Positions 8,760 through 16,000 of a stretch of DNA of 64,000 bases are shown here, piece by piece (positions within the stretch are counted from its first letter, which is position 1; each line of letters begins with the position of its first letter). Position numbers and translations under genes: made by a program. The DNA lies in assembly GCA_009783295.1 (NCBI GenBank), contig WRHK01000015.1, forward strand, positions 1 through 64,000, in the 5' to 3' direction. Below the pieces are notes generated by a model. That model was not told where the DNA came from, did not search any database, and saw nothing but the letters and a program-made list of their open reading frames with translations. Origin of the DNA: Promicromonosporaceae bacterium (GTDB lineage Bacteria > Actinomycetota > Actinomycetes > Actinomycetales > Cellulomonadaceae).

Positions 8760-10006
8760 TGGCAGCCGTCTCCCCCCGCCGCCTGCGCGCCCGCCCGGAG
8801 CACGTCGACGACCAGCCGCTGCACGACCCGACGCGCACCGGCATCGTGCTCGCGTCCACCAACGTGGTGCTGTTCTCGCTCATGTCGCTCGCCCAGTGGG
8901 CCGGCTGGGGAGGGCTGAACCGAGCGTCGCACTCGGGCGACGCCGTCGCGGTGAGCGAGGCGCTGGCCGTCATGGCGGTCAACCTCGCCTACGGGCTGCT
9001 GGTGGTGGGCGGCACGTTCGCGCTGCGTCCCATGCGCTGGGGCGCCAAGGTGCGCTACCCCCTCATCGCGCTGGTCGCGCTGGTCGCGTCGGTGCCGCGC
9101 GCCGTCGCCATGCGGGCCATCTACACGACCCCCGAGGGCGCCGTGTACATCGGCGCGGAGTGGCTCGCGGGGTTCTTCGCCGGGTTCCTCGCCGTGGGCG
9201 CGGGGGTGTTCGTCGCGGCGGTCGTGGGCCGGGCACGGCGCGAGGAGCGGCGCCGGCTCCAGGTGGCGCGCCGCGCCGCGCGCGCCGTCGAGGAGCTCCA
9301 GTCCGAGGAGATGCGGGTGCGGCGCATGGTGTCCGACCACCTGCACGGCAACCTGCAGTACCGGCTCGTCACCGTCACCGCGGGGCTCGACGGCGTCGCC
9401 GCGTCGCTCGACGGCGCCGGGGCGGACCCCGCCGCCGCGGCCGCCCAGCTGCGCGCGTGGGCCGAGCGCCTGGAGGAGATCCGCGAGCAGGAGGTGCGCA
9501 CCCTCAGCCACGCCGTGTTCCCCGCGGGCGTCGAGCTCGGGGTGGTGCGCGCCGTCGACCTCATGCTCCGCCGCCTGCCCCCGCAGATCGCCACGTCGAT
9601 CCAGACCGGACCCGGGCTGCGGCGGTTCGAGCGCCTCGGTCAGGTGCCGCTCATGCTCGCCGACCGGCTCGTGGCCGTCTACACGATCGAGGAGGCCGTG
9701 ACCAACGCGCTCAAGCACGGCCACGCCTCCCGCGTCAGCATCACCGCCGACGTCCGCCCCGTCCCGGGCGAGCCCGAGCGCTGGGTCATGGAGGCGTCCG
9801 TCGACGACGACGGCACCGGCATGCCCGACACCGACGTCGAGCTGCACGGCCTGGCCCGCCACGCCGAGCGGCTCGAGACGCGCGGCGGGCACCTCACGCT
9901 GGGTCCCAGCGCACTGGGCGGCACGCGTCTGAGCTTCGCGCTGCCGTTCGAGCGGACCACGGCCACCCTGCCCACGGGCGAGCTGCCCGTGGTCCCGGAG
10001 CACTGA
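8759..10006 (+). CDS. Sensor histidine kinase with divergent H-box
   Basis: A 415-residue membrane kinase partnered with the preceding regulator. About four hydrophobic segments span residues 20-155, then a basic coiled coil (ARREERRRLQVARRAARAVEEL) leads to a dimerisation helix with VSDHLHGNLQ, where His196 is the likely phosphorylated residue. This differs from the usual ELHDxVGQ of HisKA_3 kinases. The ATPase domain has the N-box YTIEEAVTNALKHG, G1 box DDDGTGMP and a later GGTRLSF glycine box. ATG 8759 is chosen because it overlaps the upstream TGA; GTG 8747 would add four residues. The signal sensed is unknown. Confidence 0.88.
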   Translation: MAAVSPRRLRARPEHVDDQPLHDPTRTGIVLASTNVVLFSLMSLAQWAGWGGLNRASHSGDAVAVSEALAVMAVNLAYGLLVVGGTFALRPMRWGAKVRYPLIALVALVASVPRAVAMRAIYTTPEGAVYIGAEWLAGFFAGFLAVGAGVFVAAVVGRARREERRRLQVARRAARAVEELQSEEMRVRRMVSDHLHGNLQYRLVTVTAGLDGVAASLDGAGADPAAAAAQLRAWAERLEEIREQEVRTLSHAVFPAGVELGVVRAVDLMLRRLPPQIATSIQTGPGLRRFERLGQVPLMLADRLVAVYTIEEAVTNALKHGHASRVSITADVRPVPGEPERWVMEASVDDDGTGMPDTDVELHGLARHAERLETRGGHLTLGPSALGGTRLSFALPFERTTATLPTGELPVVPEH

Positions 10007-10009
10007 CCG

Positions 10010-11113
10010 CTACTCGCAGGCGACGCCGTCCTTGTCACGGTCGAGGCCCGCGCGGTAGCCGGGGTCGCCCACGTGGAGCGGTGCGGCGCCGGCGGCGCGG
10101 GCCGCGGTGCAGTTCTGGTAGTAGACGTCGGGGTCGGCTGCGGGTGCTGCGGGGGCCGGGGCTGCAGGCACCGGTGTTGATGCGGCGGGCTGGGGCGCCG
10201 GGGCCTGGGGCGCCGGGGCCTGCTGGGCCGCCTGCGCCGCCGGCGGGGACGTGACCAGGGAGCCGGTGGGCAGCGGCTCGCCCGGACAGGTCGACAGCAC
10301 CCGCACCATGGCGTCGCGCTCCGCCGTCGTGACCCACAGCCCGTAGGAACGCTTCACCGCGACCTGGCGGGCGACATACGCGCACCGGAACCCCTTGTTG
10401 GGCGGCAGCCAGGTGGCGGCGTCGCCGTCGCCCTTCGCCGAGTTCAGCGAGCCCTTCGACGCCAGCAGGTTCAGCGGGTCGTTGGCGAGCTGCTCCCGCG
10501 CCTGCGCCGACCACTGCTGCGCGCCCTTCTGCCAGGCGTCCGACAGCGCCACCACATGGTCGATCTGCACCGCGCTGCTCGTGGCCTGCCCGCGCTCGAA
10601 CGCGATGGTCTCGCCCGAGTACGGGTCGTGGAACGTCCCGGTCAGCACCACGCAGCCGTGCGTGCCCGCCTTCGTGACGACGTCGGTGAGGTCCCGGTTG
10701 AGGATGTCGTTGCGGGTGTCGCAGCCGTTGCGGTCGACGTCGGCCCACGCCGGGCCGAACTGGTCGCGGGCGTAGCCCGTCTTGGGGGCGCGGCCCTTGA
10801 CGGCGAGGCCGGCGACGGCGGCGAGAGCGCTGCCGGCGGGGGCCTGGGGTGCGGTGGTCGCGGGTCTGGCCGGGTTCGAGGGTGCCGTGGCGGGGGTCGG
10901 AGTCGGGCTCGTTGACGGCGTCGGGGTGGGAGTCGGGCTCGGCTCGGCGCCAGCGACCGCCGTCGTCGGGCTGGATGTCGCCGCGGCCGCGCCGGACGCC
11001 TCTGTTGCGACGGGCGAGCACGCCGCGACAGCGGCGACGAGCACGGCGCCGACCACCCCGGCGCACGCCCGGGACCAGGCCGGACGGAGGTGCGCGGCAG
11101 GCTCGGCGGACAT
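10010..11113 (-). CDS. Secreted lipoprotein nuclease: HNH (DUF1524/GmrSD C-like) plus Excalibur domain
   Basis: A 367-residue lipoprotein. The signal peptide ends in lipobox AVAAC with Cys32. A Pro/Thr/Ser-rich linker follows to about residue 95. The central domain has the HNH pattern of the DUF1524 family: QIDHVVALSDAW, NDPLNLLAS and NSAKGDGDAATWLPP, which supply the catalytic His and Asn positions. The C-terminal 40 residues (YYQNCTAARAAG to DRDKDGVACE) are an Excalibur calcium-binding motif with paired cysteines. It probably degrades extracellular nucleic acid at the cell surface. ATG 11113 is chosen because the signal peptide starts there; GTG 11140 would add nine residues. Confidence 0.87.
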   Translation of the reverse strand: MSAEPAAHLRPAWSRACAGVVGAVLVAAVAACSPVATEASGAAAATSSPTTAVAGAEPSPTPTPTPSTSPTPTPATAPSNPARPATTAPQAPAGSALAAVAGLAVKGRAPKTGYARDQFGPAWADVDRNGCDTRNDILNRDLTDVVTKAGTHGCVVLTGTFHDPYSGETIAFERGQATSSAVQIDHVVALSDAWQKGAQQWSAQAREQLANDPLNLLASKGSLNSAKGDGDAATWLPPNKGFRCAYVARQVAVKRSYGLWVTTAERDAMVRVLSTCPGEPLPTGSLVTSPPAAQAAQQAPAPQAPAPQPAASTPVPAAPAPAAPAADPDVYYQNCTAARAAGAAPLHVGDPGYRAGLDRDKDGVACE

Positions 11114-11182
11114 TGCCCCACGATGGCACGCCGGCACCAAGGCGAGGTGCGCCGAAGGGGTGAACTGTCGCTGGAAGCACGC

Positions 11183-11244
11183 GTTGTGGGTCCCTGGGAC
11201 TCCGGAAATGAGGCCCCATCACCGGAGTCCCAGGGACCCACAAC
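11183..11244. repeat. Long palindromic hairpin element, copy 1
   Basis: Two perfect 23-bp arms (11183-11205 and 11222-11244; the left begins GTTGTGGGTCCCTGGGACTC) flank a 16-base loop. The same arms recur at 40935-41000 with a different loop. Here it lies between two minus-strand genes, downstream of the gene at 11291-11713 and upstream of the HNH lipoprotein. No T-tract follows either arm. Confidence 0.9.
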
Positions 11245-11290
11245 AGACGACGCGAGCCCGGCACGGCCTGCGTCCGCTCCAGGGCCCGGC

Positions 11291-11713
11291 TCAGCCCAGC
11301 GAACGCCACCCCGGCAGCACGCGCTCCAGCGCGATCGACAGCTCCACCGACTCGCCGTCCTTGCCGCCCTCCCCGAGCACCATCGGCGGGCGGGCCGGTG
11401 CAGGGGTCACGCCGCGCAGGCGGTCGATCGTGGAGAGCGGGGCGATGAGCGTGTAGAAGCGGCCGTCGTCGGCGAGCGCTGCCGTGCGGTCCTGGCGCAG
11501 GTACCAGCCGCGCAGCGGGGTGCGGGCCTCGCCGCGGCCGCCGTACCCGCGCACGCGCAGCCGCTCGGGCGCGGGGCCGTGAGCGGTCACGACGGGGAGG
11601 AACTGGGCCAGCAGCGTCTCGGCCTGCACGTGCACGGCGTCCTGGCGGGCCTGCAGCCTCTCGGCCTGCACGCGCGCCGCTTCGGTCCGCTGTGCCACCC
11701 AGTCGTCGCTCAC
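11291..11713 (-). CDS. Hypothetical protein
   Basis: A 140-residue soluble protein that I do not recognise. The first 35 residues form a charged helix or short coiled coil (WVAQRTEAARVQAERLQARQDAV). The rest contains LRGWYLRQDRTAALADDGRFYTL followed by a strand-rich region and a Gly-rich EGGKDGESVELS. There is no signal peptide or membrane segment. GTG 11713 has GGAGG about 8 bases upstream. It lies 30 bp downstream of the MerR gene on the same strand, so the two may be cotranscribed. Its transcript would run into the 11183-11244 hairpin. Confidence 0.68.
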   Translation of the reverse strand: MSDDWVAQRTEAARVQAERLQARQDAVHVQAETLLAQFLPVVTAHGPAPERLRVRGYGGRGEARTPLRGWYLRQDRTAALADDGRFYTLIAPLSTIDRLRGVTPAPARPPMVLGEGGKDGESVELSIALERVLPGWRSLG

Positions 11714-11743
11714 CGGCCCATCCTCCCACCGGCTCGCACGGGG

Positions 11744-12505
11744 TCAGGCGGGGCGATGCGCCACGTAGTGGTGCAGGGCGTCGCGGACGAGCACCGCTCC
11801 CCGCTCGCCGCCGTAGTTGGCCGCGAACCGGTCGTCGGCCACGTACATGTCGGCGAGGCCCAGCAGGTAGGCGTCGGCGGCCCGGCCCTGCTCGTGCCCC
11901 GGGGTGCCGGGGATGCTCGCGAGCCAGTCGGCGTGGCGGGTCGCGAGCGCCTGCGCCTCGTCCGACTCCGCCGCCAGGCCCGCCGCGGCGGCAGCGGTCC
12001 AGTCGGCGTTGAGCGCGGTGAGCCGCGCCTTCCACCCGGCCTGCCCGGCGGCGCCGAGCGAGCGCCACCAGGCGTCGCTGCTCGCGTACGCCTCGCGGCC
12101 CCAGCGCTGCTCGACCTCCTCGCGGTACTGCGTGTGGTCGAACCCGTCCAGCATGTCCTCGGCCATCAGCCTGCCTCCTGTGTCGAGCGCCGCGAGCGTG
12201 CGCTCGACGGACGCGATCTGCCGGTCCAGCCGACGGCGGTCGCCGCGCAGCTGTTCCAGGTGGCCGGCCAGCGCCGCCGCGGGGTCGGTCTGCTCGGCGA
12301 GCACCCGCCCGACGGCGTCGAGCCCCAGCCCGAGGTCCCGCAGCAGCAGGATGCGCTGCAGCCGGACGACGGAGTCGCCGTCGTAGTACCGCAGACCGCC
12401 GGCGCCGGTGCGTGTGGGCGGCAGCAGCCCGACGGCGTCGTAGTGCCGCAGCGTGCGGCTGCTGACGCCGGCGAGCCGGGCGACCTCCTGGATGGACCAC
12501 TCCAT
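11744..12505 (-). CDS. MerR family regulator with TipAS-type drug-sensing domain
   Basis: A 253-residue regulator. The N-terminal MerR winged helix is clear (WSIQEVARLAGVSSRTLRHY, then GLRYYDGDSVVRLQRILLLR). A dimerisation helix follows to about residue 115. The C-terminal half (MLDGFDHTQYREEVEQRWG and AYLLGLADMYVADDRFAANY) matches the TipAS antibiotic-recognition domain, which binds thiopeptides in the family prototype. It probably autoregulates through the perfect palindrome at 12523-12537 and may control a drug response. No resistance gene is obvious beside it. Confidence 0.92.
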   Translation of the reverse strand: MEWSIQEVARLAGVSSRTLRHYDAVGLLPPTRTGAGGLRYYDGDSVVRLQRILLLRDLGLGLDAVGRVLAEQTDPAAALAGHLEQLRGDRRRLDRQIASVERTLAALDTGGRLMAEDMLDGFDHTQYREEVEQRWGREAYASSDAWWRSLGAAGQAGWKARLTALNADWTAAAAAGLAAESDEAQALATRHADWLASIPGTPGHEQGRAADAYLLGLADMYVADDRFAANYGGERGAVLVRDALHHYVAHRPA

Positions 12506-12522
12506 GCCGACGACGGTAGAGG

Positions 12523-12537
12523 TTGACGCTGCGTCAA
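12523..12537 (-). promoter_or_regulatory. Operator/promoter palindrome of the MerR gene
   Basis: TTGACGCTGCGTCAA is a perfect inverted repeat (7-bp arms, one central base) ending 17 bp upstream of the MerR start. MerR/TipA-type regulators bind such TTGACG-type palindromes in their own promoters. Its left half also reads as a -35 hexamer. Confidence 0.65.
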
Positions 12538-12553
12538 TCGCAAGCCCGGAGGC

Positions 12554-13033
12554 TCAAGCAGTGAAGGCCCGGAGCGCCTCGACGGCGAGGGCGTGGTCGT
12601 CGGCCTGCGCGAGCCCGGAGACCGTCACCACGCCCACGATGCCCACGCCGTCGACGCGGATCGGGAACGCCCCGCCGTGCGCCACGTACTCCTGGAACGG
12701 CAGCCCGTGCACCTCGTTGAAGTCCCGGCCGCCGGCCGCGTGCCGGCGCCCCACCAGGTACGACGACGCCCCGAACCGGTACACGGTGGCGACCTTGCGG
12801 TCGATCCACGAGTCGTTGTCCGGCGTCGTGCCCGGGCGGGCGGCGTGGAACACCTGCTGGGTGCCCTTGCGGATGTCGATGGTGATGGGCAGGTCCCGCT
12901 CCTCGGCGAGCTCGACGAGCAGGCAGCCCAGCCGCCAGGCGTCGTCGTGGGTGAACGCGGCGAGGACGAGCTCGCGCTCCTCCTCCTCGACGCGGGCGAT
13001 GACGGCGGCGAGCTCGTCGCCCGGGGTGCTAAC
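12554..13033 (-). CDS. UPF0303/haem-degrading-domain protein; canonical start codon missing
   Basis: The open frame encodes about 159 residues of the UPF0303 (YBR137W/HbpS-like, PF03928) family: EEEERELVLAAFTHDDAWRL, DLPITIDIRKGTQQVFHAA, PGTTPDNDSWIDRK and GGAFPIRVDGVGIVGVVTVS are conserved blocks. The full family length needs a start near 13033, but the codon there is GTT, inside a repeat unit (CGCGAGTTAGCACCCC), and an in-frame TAG lies just upstream in the same repeat array. The first usable start, GTG 12853, would delete about 60 conserved residues. Either the repeat destroyed the original start and the gene is dying, or a non-standard start is used. It lies 48 bp upstream of the MerR gene on the same strand. 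Confidence 0.65.
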   Translation of the reverse strand, partial: VSTPGDELAAVIARVEEEERELVLAAFTHDDAWRLGCLLVELAEERDLPITIDIRKGTQQVFHAARPGTTPDNDSWIDRKVATVYRFGASSYLVGRRHAAGGRDFNEVHGLPFQEYVAHGGAFPIRVDGVGIVGVVTVSGLAQADDHALAVEALRAFTA

Positions 13034-13069
13034 TCGCGAGTTGGGGTGCTAACTCGCGGGCTCTAGTCG
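13019..13069 (-). repeat. Short tandem repeat, 20-bp period, CGCGAG(T/A)TAG family
   Basis: Read on the minus strand, a degenerate unit (CGCGACTAGAGCCCG) contains the stop codon of the GH3 gene. Two full units follow, CGCGAGTTAGCACCCCAACT and CGCGAGTTAGCACCCCGGGC, with TAG triplets exactly 20 bp apart. The three TAGs (13065, 13051, 13031) fall in three different frames. The units match the larger array at 47383-47576, for example CGCGAGATAGCACCCC there. Confidence 0.85.
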
Positions 13070-16000
13070 CGGTTGGGCGTGAGCTTCACCCCCGTCGCGG
13101 CCGCCAGGAGGCGGACGGCCGTGCCGGGCGCACCCGTGAGCAGGGCGTGCTCCGCGTTCGAGGTCTGGGTGGCGTTGTCGGCCGTCGCGGTGCCTGCGAC
13201 GACGGCGGCCTGCGCCAGGTCGCGCGCCACGGAGACGACCACGTCGGCCGCCCGGTAGCGCTCGGTCGCCCCGGACGACGCCCAGCCCGACGCCGACGCG
13301 TCGAACTTCAGGTCGGCGGCAGCCCCCTGAAGCAGCGTCCAGGCGGGGCGGACGTCGGCGACGGTGCCGTCGGCGGCCCAGAAGTCCGCCTGGAGCAGCC
13401 GGCGCACGGCCTTGTACGACGTCGAGCCGGCCGGGAGGGTGGCCGACAGCGCCTGGAGACGCGCCTTCGGCGAGTCGGTGCGCAGGCCCCACCCGTAGGC
13501 GAACTGCGGGTCGTAGCTGGCGTCGCCCACGTTGTCGGGCACGTGGTCGTCCGTCTTGGGCCAGGTCACGGGCAGGCGGCCCGTGAACGGCTGGTTGCCG
13601 AACAGGACGTCGGCCACGCCCTCGCCTTCCGTGCCAGGCAGCCACGAGGCCACGAGCGCGTCGATCTCGGAGAGCTGGCTGCCCACGAGCTGCGGGCGCC
13701 CGCTGACCACGAGGACGACGCAGGTCATCGCACCGCACACCTTGTCGATGGTGGCCTGGTCGGCCGCCGAGAGCGACAGCGAGAACTGCGACCCCGACCC
13801 GTACCGCACGTCGCCCACGCCCTCGGCGTAGGGCTTCTCGCCCACGACGACGACGCCGACGTCGGACCCGGTCATGGGTGCGGACGCGTCCGGGCTGATC
13901 GTGGTGTGCCCGGTCGACGCCGCCTTGATGGCCTGGCCGATCGTGGTGCCCTGCGTGATGGGCCCGGCGGAGCCCTGCCACGAGATCGACCAGCCGCCCA
14001 GCTGCCGGCCGAGGTCGTCGGCGGTGGACCCGGCGACGTACACGTCGGCCGACTTGGCCAGAGGCAGCGCGCCCGAGTTCTTCAGCAGCACCTGCGACTC
14101 GGCCGCTGCCTGGCGGGCCACGGCCCGGTGGGCGGTGCCGCCGAAGTCGGCGGCCCCCGACCGGTCGGCGAACGGCTTCTCGAACAGCCCCAGCGCGAAC
14201 TTCTCGCGCAGGATCCGGGAGACGGCGTCGTCGACGCGCGTCGGGGACACGTCGCCGGAGGCGACGGCTCCCTCGATCGAGGTGATGAACGTGGCGTAGT
14301 TGTACGGCGCCATCGCCATGTCGAGGCCGGCGTTGACGGCCCGGACCGCCTTCTGGGCGTAGGTGCCGCCGGGCAGCTTGTCGATGGCCTCCCAGTCGCT
14401 GATGACGAAGCCCTGGAAGCCGAGCTGACCCTTGAGCACGGTGTTGTTGAGGAACCCGTTCTCCGTCATGCGGACGGTGGGCCCGTCGCCGATCTGCACG
14501 GCCGAGTAGGACGGCATGAGCGACCCCGCGCCCGCCAGGATGGCCGGCTTGTACGGGTCGACGAACAGCCGCTCGAAGTCGGACTCCGTCGCCGCGTGGG
14601 TGATCCCCTGGTCGATCGGGTAGCCGGAGCCGGTCACGGACTCGTCGTAGGTGGTGCCGCCGTCGCCGGTCCAGTGCTTGACCGTCGCGAGGATCTCGTC
14701 GGACCCGTTGATGTGCAGCGGGTCGTTGCCCTGGAACCCGCGCACCACGTCGGCGCTGAAGGCGCTGACCAGCGCCGGGTCCTCGCCGAACGACTCGTAC
14801 GACCTGCCCCACCGCTCGTCGCGCGTGACGCACAGGCAGGGGGCGAAGGCCCACGGGACGCCCGTCGAGCGGACCTCGGAGGCGGTGACCTGCTCGGCCT
14901 GGCCGGCGAGGCCGGGGTCGCGGGTGGCGCCGAGCCCGATGTCGTGCGGGAAGAGGGTCGCGCCCACCACGTTGTTGTGGCCGTGGACGGCGTCGACGCC
15001 GTAGATCATCGGGATCTGCAGCGGCGTGGTGAGGGCCTCGCGCTGGAACGAGTCGACCATGTCGGCCCACCCGGCCGGGGTGTTGTCCGCGGGCACGGAA
15101 CCGCCGCCGCTGAGCACGGAGCCGAGCCCCAGCGTGGAGATGTCCGACGGCGACGTCAGGCCCAGGCGCTCGGCCTGCGCCATCTGGCCCACCTTCTGCT
15201 CGAGCGTCATGCGCCCCAGCAGGTCGGCGACTCGCTGGTCGACGGGCAGCGACGCGTCGAGGTAGGGCAGCCCGTGCGCGTTGATCACCACGCGCGCGCT
15301 GGTCACGGCGGCGCCGTCGGACGTCAGCGCGACCGGGATGGTCTTCGCCTCGCTGCTCCCGCCGGCCGACGTCGTGACGACGTCGAACGACTGCACGTCG
15401 CCGGGGTTCGCCCCGGCCGGGAAGGTCACGGTGCCGGAGAACGGCGCGAAGTCGTCGCCCGCCTTCGCCGTGCCGCCGGAGCCGAGCCCGTAGGTGACCG
15501 TGACGGGGGCGGCGAGGGGGCCGCCGTCCGACGTCGCGAGCGTGAGGTTGACGTGGGCCGTCGTGCCGGCGTCGACGAGCACGACGTCGGGCGACGCCGT
15601 CACCGTGGCGACCACGGGCGCGGCGGGCGCGCCGTAGACCTGGAAGTCGTCCACCTTCCACCCGGTGCGGGCGGTGTCGGTGGGCATGGTCAGGGCGTAG
15701 CCGAAGGCGCGCGTGAGGTCGAGCGTGCCGTTCTGGATGTCGGCCGGGCCGGGCTGGTAGTCGCCGCGCTTGGTGAACTGGCTGAACGGCAGCTCGACGA
15801 GCTTCCATCGGGAGCCGTCGGGCGACCAGTTGTCCTTGAACGTGGTGTTCCACAGCTCGCTGTGCTCGCCGTCGGGGCCGTCGTCCTTGAGCTCCACCTT
15901 GATGTCGGCGCCCGCGGTGGGCGACGCCGGGCGGGAGTCCTCGGAGGCGTACCACCAGAAGCGGATGCCGCCGTAGGACGACCAGTTCTGCGGCGAGGCC

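Noticed and set aside
11183-11244. Insertion sequence ends
   Set aside because: The inverted arms flank only 16 bp, and no transposase or target duplication is present.
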